NCBI RefSeq assembly: GCF_900177295.1
Contig: NZ_FWZX01000015.1
Coordinates: 62,001-126,000, forward strand
Direction of reading: 5' to 3'
Length of the DNA stretch: 64,000 nt
Origin: Tistlia consotensis USBA 355
GTDB lineage: Bacteria; Pseudomonadota; Alphaproteobacteria; Kiloniellales; DSM-21159
Shown here: one piece after another, positions 8,572-16,142 of the stretch
How positions within the stretch are numbered: the first letter of the stretch is position 1
Layout of the letters: every line of letters begins with the position of its first letter
Notes under the pieces: model-generated
What the model saw: the letters and a program-made list of their open reading frames with translations, nothing else
Databases searched by the model: none
Told to the model about the DNA's origin: nothing
Program-made: the position numbers and the translations under genes

Positions 8572-9810
8572 CTACGCGCCGCCGTCGATCGACCTGGTCG
8601 AGAGCACGCGGCTGGCGAAGCCGCCCTGCTTCAATCCCTGGATGATCTCCTGGACGTGCTCCTGGTTGCGGGTCTCGACGATGACGTCGATGTCGGCCTG
8701 CTTGGCCGGCACGTCGGCGAAGAGACGCTGGTGGACGACCTCGACGATGTTGCCGCCGGTCTCGCCGATGACCTGGGCCAGCTTGGCGAGCTGGCCGGGC
8801 TGGTCGATGATCGAGACGCGCAGGCGCACCAGGCGGCCGTCGCGCACCAGGGCGCGGTTGAGCACGCCGGAGAGCAGCCGGACGTCGATGTTGCCGCCGC
8901 AGATCACCGTCGCGACCCGGCGGCCCCTGAAACGCTCCGGCTGGGCCAGCAGCGCGGCGACGCCGGCGGCACCCGCGCCCTCGGCGACGACCTTCTGCAG
9001 CTCGACCAGCGCCGAGACCGCGGCCTCCAGCTCGGTCTCGCTGACCAGCAGGATGTCGGCGACCAGGGCGCGGACGATCTCCCGGGTGATCCTGCCCGGC
9101 GTCTTGACCGCGATGCCGTCGGCCAGCGTGGTGCCGCCGGCGCGCGGCTGCTCGCCGCGCAGCACCTGCTTCATCGAGGGGAAGAGCTCGGCCTCGACGC
9201 CGACCATCTCGGTCTCCGGCCGGATCGCCTTGACCGCCGTGGCGATGCCGCCGATCAGGCCGCCGCCGCCGATCGGCACGACGACGCAGTCGAGCTCCGG
9301 CCGGTCCTCCATCAGCTCCAGGCCGATCGTGCCCTGGCCGGCGACGATCAGGGGGTCGTCGTAGGGATGCACCCAGACCAGGCCCTCGCGTGCGGCGATC
9401 TCGCGGCCGGCCTCGGCCGAGGCGTCCAGCGTGTCGCCGGCCAGCACGACCTTGGCGCCGAGCGCGCGGGTCCGCGAGACCTTGGTGAAGGGCGCGAAGA
9501 CCGGCATCACGATGGTCGCCGGGATGCCCAGGCGGCCGGCGTGGTAGGCGACGCCCTGGGCATGGTTGCCGGCGGACATGGCGATCACGCCGCGCTTGCG
9601 CTCGGCCGCCGTCAGGCTGAGCAGCTTGACCAGCGAGCCGCGGTCCTTGAAGGAGCCGGTGAACTGCAGGTTCTCCAGCTTCAGCCATAGCTCGCAGCCG
9701 ATCAGCTCGCCGAGCCGCCGCGCCTCGACGGTCGGCGTGCGCACGACCTGGCCGGCGATCTCTCCGGCCGCCCGGCGGATGTCATCGATGGTCACGGTCT
9801 GGGTCACCAA
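8572..9810 (-). CDS. ilvA: Threonine ammonia-lyase
   Basis: PLP-dependent threonine (serine) dehydratase, 412 residues, converting threonine to 2-oxobutyrate for isoleucine synthesis or catabolism. The PLP lysine is in FTGSFKDRG, the phosphate-binding glycine loop GGGGLIGG is present, and a single C-terminal ACT domain (VSIIDQPGQLAKLAQVIG, from about residue 335) suggests allosteric control. The length and single ACT domain fit the short alphaproteobacterial type rather than the 514-residue E. coli IlvA. Confidence 0.9.
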   Translation of the reverse strand: MVTQTVTIDDIRRAAGEIAGQVVRTPTVEARRLGELIGCELWLKLENLQFTGSFKDRGSLVKLLSLTAAERKRGVIAMSAGNHAQGVAYHAGRLGIPATIVMPVFAPFTKVSRTRALGAKVVLAGDTLDASAEAGREIAAREGLVWVHPYDDPLIVAGQGTIGLELMEDRPELDCVVVPIGGGGLIGGIATAVKAIRPETEMVGVEAELFPSMKQVLRGEQPRAGGTTLADGIAVKTPGRITREIVRALVADILLVSETELEAAVSALVELQKVVAEGAGAAGVAALLAQPERFRGRRVATVICGGNIDVRLLSGVLNRALVRDGRLVRLRVSIIDQPGQLAKLAQVIGETGGNIVEVVHQRLFADVPAKQADIDVIVETRNQEHVQEIIQGLKQGGFASRVLSTRSIDGGA

Positions 9811-9852
9811 ATCCTCCTGTGGCTGCGGCGGCCGATCCGCGACCGCGGAGCG

Positions 9853-12213
9853 TCATTGCCGGGCTGGACGAAGCACCAGGATATCCGCCGACTCTCGCTT
9901 CGGCGCGACCAGTTTGACCGAAGCCCCGTCGCGCCAGCGCTCCAGGAAGTCGCCGTAGTGCGGCGACAGCGGGTTGCCGGACTGGCCGGCATCGATGACG
10001 AAGCGCGAGGCGTCGAGGTCGGCGAGGTCGAAGACCGCGCGCAGGCCCGGCCCGTGCACGTCGCGGAACAGCCGCTGCTCGTTCAGGTAGACCGGCGTCG
10101 CTCGGTCGACCGTGTAGTTGCCGCCGCCGGTCGGAATCTCCAGGGTCGTGAGCGCGCCGAGCAGCGGCAGCGCCTTGAACAGCGGGTGGCCGAGCGTCGC
10201 CTTGTGAAAGTCGCCCCACTTCAGGTCCTCGAGCGGGCCGCCGGCGCCGACCCGCCGCAGCAGCGCGATCGCCTCGACCAGGCTCTTGCGCAGAGCCTCG
10301 TCGCAGTCGGCCGTCTGGCCCCTGCACCAGCGGGGTGCCGCGGTCAGCACCCGCTCGATCGCCTCGGGGTTCCAGAAGGCGATCTCGCCGAAGGCCGGGC
10401 CCAGCTCGTCGGCGAAGAGGATGCGGTTCAGCTCGCGCAGCCAGGCGTAGAAGATCAGCGGCTCCGGCCGGTCGCGGTCCATCGTGCCGTCCCACTTCGC
10501 CAGCAGGGCCTGCGCCTCGGCCGCCTCTCCCGCGGCGGGCTTCGCCTTCAGCATCAGGGGCAGCAGCTCGCGGGCGACCGGCGAGAGCCGGTCGAGCTGC
10601 AGGGCCGCCGCCTTGGCGGGGCTGAAGGCGGCATCGGCGGCCAGGACCTGGGCGATGCGCCGGTAGCGCGCCGGGTTCTGCCACTCTGTCGCGATCTCGT
10701 AGGGGTAGCCCGGCCCGACGATGCGGTTGTTGGCGTTGGCCAGCCAGCCCTGGGCGGGATCGAAGGCATGGGGCAGGGACTCGAAGGGGATGAAGCCGGA
10801 CCAGAGCGCCTCGCGGTCCCGGGCCTCGACCGGCCGGCTGCCGTCGTAGCCGATGCGCAGCGGCACCTTGCCGGGCGTCCAGAAGCCGATGTGCCCCGCG
10901 GTGTCGGCGTAGAAGACGTTCTGCTGGGGCGCCACCCAGAGGCTCATCGCCTTGCGGAAGCCGGCCCAGTCCCTGGCCCGGTTCAGCGCGACCAGGGCAT
11001 CGGGCGTCGAGTCGTCGGCGCTCAGCGCCGGCCAGGCCAGGGTCGCGACCTGGTTCTTCGCGAGCGGCGCCTCGCCGCCCCGGAAGGTGTCGCTGACCAC
11101 CGGGCCGAAGCGCGCCCGGCGCAGGGTGACGGTGACCGGGTCCTCGCCGCGGATCGCGATGGTCTCCTGCCGCGTTTCGAAGGCCTTTGGGCCGTCCGGG
11201 GTCAGGTAGCGGCCGGGGTCCCCGGGATCGAGCGTCTCGATCGCGAAGTCCTGGGTGTCCGACTCGGTCGAGGTGATGCCCCAGGCGATGTGATCGTTGT
11301 GGCCGATCAGCACGACCGGCACGCCCGGCGAGGTCGCGCCGGCGACCGTGCCCTCCGGCGTCTCCAGGCGCGCCAGGTACCAGGTCGAGGGCACCTGCAG
11401 CATCAGGTGCGGGTCGTTGGCCAGGACCGGCTTGCCGCTGGCCGTGCGGCTGCCCGAGACGGCCCAGACGTTGCTGGCGCCGTAGCTCTTCAGCTCCTCG
11501 GGCAGGGCGGCCAGCACCGTGCGGCCGACGAGGCCGGCGAGGCCGTCGGCCGGGATCGTCGGATAGTCCGCGCCCGGCTGGTCGGGGAACAGGTCCTGCC
11601 AGTCGCCCGGCTTCAGCACGGCGTCGAGCCGGGCGTTGCGCAGCTCCGTGCGCCAGTTGCCCGACAGGCGCAGCGCCATCAGCCTGGCCCAGAGCAGGGA
11701 ATCGGCGGGTGTCCAGGGCTTCGGGTCGCCGAAAGCCAGGAGCTCCGGTGGCAGCGCGCCCGAACGGCTGGCCAGATAGGCGTTGACGCCGCCGGCGTAG
11801 GCCTCGAGCAGCGCCCGCGTCTCCGGCGTCAGGTGGGCGACCTGGGCCTCGGCCAGGCGGGCGAAGCCGAGGGTGCGCATCAGCAGGTCGACGCCCAGGG
11901 TCGAGCGGCCGGCGACGGCCGAGAGCTCGCCGCGCCCGGCGGCGCGCAGCATGATCATCTGGGCGAGCCGGTCCTGGGCGTGGGCGTAGCCGAGGCCGAA
12001 GGCGGCGTCGTTCCAGCTCCCGGCGCGCACCGTCACCAGGCCGTCGCGGTCGCGCCAGAGCTCGACCGGTGCTTCGGCGCCGGCGACCGTGACCTCGCCG
12101 TCGATCTTCGGCAGCGAGGTCCTGAGCCACAGCCAGCCGCCGAGCAGGACGATCAGGAGCAGCGCCGCGAGGCCGCCGAGGACACGCAGGCTCCAGCGCA
12201 GGACGGATCTCAC
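9853..12213 (-). CDS. Penicillin acylase family (Ntn-hydrolase) protein
   Basis: Ntn hydrolase of the penicillin/AHL acylase family, 786 residues. An N-terminal signal anchor (residues 10-31) suggests export. The precursor should be cut autocatalytically before the nucleophile Ser247 in YGASNVWAVSG, giving an alpha chain of roughly 215-245 residues and a beta chain of about 540. The beta-chain motifs LANDPHL and GHNDHIAWG are in place. Substrates in this family include beta-lactams, acyl-homoserine lactones and other N-acyl amides; the sequence alone does not choose among them. Confidence 0.88.
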   Translation of the reverse strand: MRSVLRWSLRVLGGLAALLLIVLLGGWLWLRTSLPKIDGEVTVAGAEAPVELWRDRDGLVTVRAGSWNDAAFGLGYAHAQDRLAQMIMLRAAGRGELSAVAGRSTLGVDLLMRTLGFARLAEAQVAHLTPETRALLEAYAGGVNAYLASRSGALPPELLAFGDPKPWTPADSLLWARLMALRLSGNWRTELRNARLDAVLKPGDWQDLFPDQPGADYPTIPADGLAGLVGRTVLAALPEELKSYGASNVWAVSGSRTASGKPVLANDPHLMLQVPSTWYLARLETPEGTVAGATSPGVPVVLIGHNDHIAWGITSTESDTQDFAIETLDPGDPGRYLTPDGPKAFETRQETIAIRGEDPVTVTLRRARFGPVVSDTFRGGEAPLAKNQVATLAWPALSADDSTPDALVALNRARDWAGFRKAMSLWVAPQQNVFYADTAGHIGFWTPGKVPLRIGYDGSRPVEARDREALWSGFIPFESLPHAFDPAQGWLANANNRIVGPGYPYEIATEWQNPARYRRIAQVLAADAAFSPAKAAALQLDRLSPVARELLPLMLKAKPAAGEAAEAQALLAKWDGTMDRDRPEPLIFYAWLRELNRILFADELGPAFGEIAFWNPEAIERVLTAAPRWCRGQTADCDEALRKSLVEAIALLRRVGAGGPLEDLKWGDFHKATLGHPLFKALPLLGALTTLEIPTGGGNYTVDRATPVYLNEQRLFRDVHGPGLRAVFDLADLDASRFVIDAGQSGNPLSPHYGDFLERWRDGASVKLVAPKRESADILVLRPARQ

Positions 12214-12315
12214 CAGGGCGACGCTCCGGCAGGGCAGGGGACGGGGGCGCCGACCATAGGCCAGGCGGCCGGCGGAGCCAAATCGCCAGAGCGTCCGGGC
12301 GGCTTTGCGGCCGGC

Positions 12316-13608
12316 TCAGGCGAGCGGCTGGTGCTTCGTCTCGGGCAGCAGGAAGAGCGCGGCGAGCAGCGAGACCGCGCCGGCGGCGGCGACGTACCAG
12401 CCGGGCGCGATCGGGTTGCCGGTCGAGGTCACCAGCCAGGCGACGACCATCGGCGTGGTGCCGCCGAACAGGCCGATCGCGGCGTTGTAGGCGAAGGCCA
12501 GGCCGGTGCAGCGCACGGCCTTGGGGATCAGCTCGACGTTGGCGATGACCATGCCGCCGCCGAACAGGCCCATGGCGAGCGCCAGCCCGGCCTCGCCGAG
12601 CAGCACCAGCCCGTCGTCGCCGCTGTGGATCAGGTGGAACAGCGGCACGGCGCCGAAGGCGAAGGCGGCGGCGCCGGCGACGATCAGCGGCTTGCGGCCG
12701 AAGCGGTCGGCGGCCAGGGCAGCGAGCGGGATCAGCAGCAGCAGCAGCGCCATGTTGGCGGTGTTGAGGTCGAAGGCGATGCGCCCCGGCAGCCTGTCGA
12801 TCTGCTTCATGTAGGTCACGGAGTAGACGAAGGTCGCGTAGAAGCCGACGCCGTTGACCAGGTTCAGCAGGGCGACGCGCAGCACCTGCAGGCGATGGCG
12901 CCCGAAGGTGTCGCGCAAGGGGGCCTTGGCCTCCGGCGGCGGCGCCTCGGCGGCGATGCCGCGGCGCAGGAACCAGCCGGAGAGCGCGACCAGCGCGCCG
13001 AGCGCGAAGGGCAGGCGCCAGCCCCAGGCCAGAATCGCCGCCTCGTCCAGGACGTTGGTCATGATCGCGCCGACGGCCGAGCCGAGCAGGATGCCGGCGA
13101 CCGCGCCCCACATCGACCAGGAGGCGTAGAGCGCGCGCCGGCCGTGCGGCGCCTTCTCGGCCAGGAACACGATCGAGCCGGTGTACTCGCCACCGACCGA
13201 CAGGCCCTGGAGGATGCGCAGCAGCACGATCAGCACCGGTGCTGCGACGCCGATCGTCTGGTAGGTCGGCAGGAAGGCGATGGCGACGGTCGGCAGGGCC
13301 ATGCAGACCACCGAGAGAGTCAGCGCCCGGCGCCGCCCGACCAGGTCGCCGATCCGCCCGAAGAGCAGGCCGCCGAGCGGCCTGACCAGGAAGCCGGCGG
13401 CGAAGGCGCCGAAGGCCGCGATCACCGAGACCGCCGGGTCGGCGTTGGGGAAGAACAGCGCGCCGATCACCGTCGCGAAGTAGCCGTAGACCGCGAAGTC
13501 GTACCACTCCATGACGTTGCCGATCAGCCCGGCGAGGATCGTCGCCCGCGGGCTCGGTGCCGCGCCGGGCCCGGCGCTGTCCGGCAACGTCGCCGCGATG
13601 CTCGACAT
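12316..13608 (-). CDS. MFS transporter, metabolite:H+ symporter (MHS) family
   Basis: Twelve-segment secondary transporter of 430 residues. The start region GNVMEWYDFAVYGY and the loop FGRIGDLVGRRRAL are hallmarks of the ProP/KgtP/ShiA (MHS) subgroup, which import organic acids, betaines or proline by proton symport. ATG 13608 is favoured by an AAGGGGGG ribosome-binding site just upstream. It sits at the end of a minus-strand group containing proline-racemase-family, SDR and aldehyde dehydrogenase genes, so import of a proline derivative is possible but unproven. Confidence 0.88.
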   Translation of the reverse strand: MSSIAATLPDSAGPGAAPSPRATILAGLIGNVMEWYDFAVYGYFATVIGALFFPNADPAVSVIAAFGAFAAGFLVRPLGGLLFGRIGDLVGRRRALTLSVVCMALPTVAIAFLPTYQTIGVAAPVLIVLLRILQGLSVGGEYTGSIVFLAEKAPHGRRALYASWSMWGAVAGILLGSAVGAIMTNVLDEAAILAWGWRLPFALGALVALSGWFLRRGIAAEAPPPEAKAPLRDTFGRHRLQVLRVALLNLVNGVGFYATFVYSVTYMKQIDRLPGRIAFDLNTANMALLLLLIPLAALAADRFGRKPLIVAGAAAFAFGAVPLFHLIHSGDDGLVLLGEAGLALAMGLFGGGMVIANVELIPKAVRCTGLAFAYNAAIGLFGGTTPMVVAWLVTSTGNPIAPGWYVAAAGAVSLLAALFLLPETKHQPLA

Positions 13609-13718
13609 GAAGGCCCCCCTTCGGATGCGTACGCGGCTACCTTGCCCGCAAGGCTGCGGGATGGCCAGAAGAAGCATCGGGAAGGGGGGAAGGGGAGACG
13701 GCGGCCCCCGTTGCTTCG

Positions 13719-13750
13719 TCACCCTCGCGAAAGCGAGGGTCCAGAGGAAG
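13719..13750 (+). repeat. Palindromic repeat, family A, left flank of GIY-YIG gene
   Basis: Contains the perfect hairpin ACCCTCGC-GAAA-GCGAGGGT followed by CCAGA. It is in inverted orientation to the copy at 14072-14104, so the two bracket the GIY-YIG gene. Related copies occur at 16002-16113 and a degenerate one at 47344-47370. Confidence 0.85.
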
Positions 13751-13773
13751 ACGCCGTGGCACGATCGGCGGTC

Positions 13774-14064
13774 ATGAAGCAGCCCTGCGTCTACATCCTC
13801 TCGAACCGGCGGCACGGCACACTCTACGTCGGCGTGACGAGCGACGTGATCCGCCGCGTCTGGGAGCACCGGACCGATGCGGTGGAGGGCTTCAGCAGGC
13901 GCTACCAGCTGCACCGTCTCGTCTATTTCGAATTCCATGACACGATGGAGCGGGCGATCCAGCGCGAAAAGCAGCTCAAGCTGTGGCGGCGCGCCTGGAA
14001 GATCCAGCTGATCGAGGGGGGCAATCCCGACTGGCGCGACCTCTACGAGACGCTCATGCCCTGA
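13774..14064 (+). CDS. GIY-YIG nuclease domain protein (YhbQ/UPF0213-like)
   Basis: Single-domain GIY-YIG protein of 96 residues: YILSNRRHGTLYVGVT contains the family's opening strands (Y-I-L and Y-V-G), followed by the catalytic Arg (RRVWEH), a Tyr (RYQLHRLVY) and Glu in ERAIQREKQLK, with the usual WRRAWKIQLIE end and NPDWRDLY tail. It is the only plus-strand gene between about 9.85 and 17.66 kb, has its own direction, and is bracketed within 25 and 8 bases by inverted copies of a palindromic repeat. The gene's cellular role is unknown; a part in spreading or maintaining the repeats is a hypothesis. Confidence 0.9.
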   Translation: MKQPCVYILSNRRHGTLYVGVTSDVIRRVWEHRTDAVEGFSRRYQLHRLVYFEFHDTMERAIQREKQLKLWRRAWKIQLIEGGNPDWRDLYETLMP

Positions 14065-14071
14065 CGCCCTT

Positions 14072-14104
14072 TCTCTGGACCCTCGCTTTCGCGAGGGTGA
14101 CGGG
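14072..14104 (-). repeat. Palindromic repeat, family A, right flank of GIY-YIG gene
   Basis: Reverse-oriented copy of the 13719-13750 element (TCTGGACCCTCGC-TTTC-GCGAGGGT), starting 8 bases after the GIY-YIG stop codon. Confidence 0.85.
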
Positions 14105-14125
14105 CTGGAAGGAGCCGCTTCAGCT

Positions 14126-15172
14126 TCAATCCAGCGCGCGGAACCAGGTGTCGGACAGGGTGTAGCCGGCGGGGAAGGGGTCGCCCGAGTCCAGCAGGTA
14201 GCGGTGGTGGCCGGTGATCCAGGCGCGGCCGGAGATCGAGGGCACGACGGCCGGCCGGCCGCCGACCTCGGTCAGGCGCTCGATGCGGCAGTGGAACTCG
14301 CTGTCCAGGATCGAGCGGCCGACGAAGGGCTCGCCGACGCCGATCTCGCCGCGCGCCTGCAGCACGGCGAGGCGCGCCGAGCAGCCGGTGCCGGTCGGGC
14401 TGCGGTCGAGCTTGCCGGGCGAGATCACCACGGTGTTCCTGCCGACCATGCGGCCCTGTCCGTCGGTCCCCGGCGGCAGGGTGAACTGCACGAAGGAGAC
14501 GAAGTCGATGGCCGGGTTCTCCGGATGGCGGATCGTCAGCTGCGCGTTGACCGCCGCCTTGACCGCCTCGCCGGCCTCGACCAGCCGCCGCGCCTCGGCC
14601 CGCTCCAGGCGGAAGCCGAGGGCGCGGGCGTCGAGCAGGGCGAAGGTGTCGCCGCCGTAGGAGAGGTCGACGTCCAGCTTGCCGAAGCCTGGCACCTCGA
14701 CGGTGGCGCCGAGCGCGAAGACGAAGGACGGCACGTTGGTGACGGTGATCCGCTCGGCCTTGCCGCCGCGGCACTGGGCGACGACCTCGACCAGGCCGCC
14801 CGGCGCCTCCAGGGTCAGCCGCGTCTCCGGCTCGGTCATCGGAACGCGCCCGGTCTCCAGCAGCACGGTCGCGACGCAGATCGAGTTGGAGCCGGACATC
14901 GGCGGGTAGTCGGCCGGCTCCATGATGACGAAGGCGGCGTCGGCGCGCGGGTCCTTCGGCGGGACCAGCAGGTTGAGGTGCACGAAGGCGCCGCCGCGCG
15001 GCTCGAACAGCAGCAGGCGGCGCAGCGCGTCGCCCTGCTCCTTGAGCCAGCTCCGCTGGTCCCAGAGCGTCTCGCCGGGCGGCGGCGCGACGCCGCCGAC
15101 GATGACCCGCCCGACCTCGCCCTCGGCATGGCAGCCGACGACCTCGATGCCGCTGGACTCGAAGAGGCTCAT
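14126..15172 (-). CDS. Proline racemase family protein (hydroxyproline epimerase/dehydratase-like) with atypical active-site pair
   Basis: Member of the proline racemase superfamily, 348 residues. The overall fold signatures are present (GCHAEGEVGRVI near the start, EPRGG, and the late DRSPTGTGCSAR motif). In the family the two catalytic bases are normally Cys in MCGH and Cys in SPCGTG; here the first is Ser (MSGSN) and the second Thr (SPTGTG). Described subgroups include Cys/Cys, Ser/Cys and Cys/Thr, so Ser/Thr is unusual and the activity (epimerase, dehydratase or other) cannot be assigned. It follows the SDR gene by 13 bases. Confidence 0.85.
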   Translation of the reverse strand: MSLFESSGIEVVGCHAEGEVGRVIVGGVAPPPGETLWDQRSWLKEQGDALRRLLLFEPRGGAFVHLNLLVPPKDPRADAAFVIMEPADYPPMSGSNSICVATVLLETGRVPMTEPETRLTLEAPGGLVEVVAQCRGGKAERITVTNVPSFVFALGATVEVPGFGKLDVDLSYGGDTFALLDARALGFRLERAEARRLVEAGEAVKAAVNAQLTIRHPENPAIDFVSFVQFTLPPGTDGQGRMVGRNTVVISPGKLDRSPTGTGCSARLAVLQARGEIGVGEPFVGRSILDSEFHCRIERLTEVGGRPAVVPSISGRAWITGHHRYLLDSGDPFPAGYTLSDTWFRALD

Positions 15173-15185
15173 CGCGGGGTCCTCG

Positions 15186-15974
15186 TCAGGCCGGCGGCGT
15201 CTGCGCCGCCGAGCGGCCGGTCATCAGCCCGGCGGCGGTGAAGCCGCCGTCGACGTTGATCGTCTGGCCGGTCAGGTAGCCCGACTTGCGCTCGTCGAGC
15301 AGGAAGAGGGCGCTCGCCGCGATGTCGGCCGGCGCGCCGTAGCGCCGCTGCGGCACGACCGACAGCCAGGCCGCGCGCGCCTCCGGCGTGTGCGCCTGGC
15401 GGGCCAGCGGCGTGTCGATCGGGCCCGGCGCGATGGCGTTGACCCGGATGCCGAGCGGCGCCAGCTCGACCGCCAGCACCTTGGTCATGGTGATGACGCC
15501 GCCCTTCGAGGAGCCGTAGGCGACGCGCCCCTCGTTGCCGGCGATGCCCGAGACCGAGGTGATGTTGACGATCGCGCCGCGGCCGCGCGCCCGCATCCGC
15601 TTCGCGGCCTCGCGGGCGACCAGGAAGCTGCCGATCAGGTTGACCTCCAGGATCGAGCGGAACAGCGCGGCGCTGGTCTCCAGCGCCGGCACGTCGCGCC
15701 CGATCCCGGCCGAGTTGACGACCCCGGTCAAGGGGCCGAAGGCCTCGTCGCAGGCGGCGAGGCAGCGCACCACGGCCCCCTCGTCCGAGACGTCCAGCCG
15801 CTCGAAGCGCAGGCTCTCCTTCGCCTGGCCGAGCGTCTCGCGGCAGCGCTCGAGGCTCGCCTCGTTGGCGTCGACGACGACCGCCCGCCAGCCCTCGGCC
15901 AGCGCCGCCTCGACGATGGCGAGCCCGATCCCGGACGCGCCGCCGGTCACCAGGACCGTCTGCTGCTCGGTCAT
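15186..15974 (-). CDS. SDR family NAD(P)-dependent oxidoreductase
   Basis: Classical short-chain dehydrogenase of 262 residues with the dinucleotide motif TGGASGIG at residues 10-17, the NSAG strand, catalytic Ser in ITSVSG and the YGSSKGG active-site Tyr/Lys motif. ATG 15974 is preceded by a GGAGGGAAGG ribosome-binding region, which rules against a longer form. It is co-directional with and close to the proline-racemase-like gene, suggesting joint oxidation/racemisation of a hydroxylated substrate; the substrate itself is not evident. Confidence 0.88.
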   Translation of the reverse strand: MTEQQTVLVTGGASGIGLAIVEAALAEGWRAVVVDANEASLERCRETLGQAKESLRFERLDVSDEGAVVRCLAACDEAFGPLTGVVNSAGIGRDVPALETSAALFRSILEVNLIGSFLVAREAAKRMRARGRGAIVNITSVSGIAGNEGRVAYGSSKGGVITMTKVLAVELAPLGIRVNAIAPGPIDTPLARQAHTPEARAAWLSVVPQRRYGAPADIAASALFLLDERKSGYLTGQTINVDGGFTAAGLMTGRSAAQTPPA

Positions 15975-16001
15975 GCGTTCCTTCCCTCCTGCCCCCCTAA
16001 C

Positions 16002-16113
16002 CGTCATTCCCGCGAAAGCGGGAATCCAGAAGACGCTGCCACCGATGCGGGCCGTCGGCAGTCCGCACCGGCCGCGCCTTTGTCTGGATCCTCGCTTTCG
16101 CGAGGATGACGGG
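16002..16113. repeat. REPIN-like inverted pair, family A, without a gene inside
   Basis: Left arm 16002-16030 has the hairpin ATTCCCGC-GAAA-GCGGGAAT followed by CCAGA, and right arm 16082-16113 has TCTGGATCCTCGC-TTTC-GCGAGGAT. The bases just inside each arm (AAGACGC... on the left, GCGCCTTTGTCTGGA on the right) resemble those just inside the repeats around the GIY-YIG gene 2 kb away. It lies between the SDR and aldehyde dehydrogenase genes. Confidence 0.85.
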
Positions 16114-16142
16114 CAAGGGGGGCGCGGAGCGCGAGCGGCGCC

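Noticed and set aside
9856-14064. Very long open frames on the strand opposite the penicillin acylase and transporter genes
   Set aside because: High GC leaves few stops in shadow frames; the translations are low-complexity Arg/Gly/Ala/Gln text, whereas the opposite strand encodes clear protein families. Only the last 291 bases (the GIY-YIG gene) are real.
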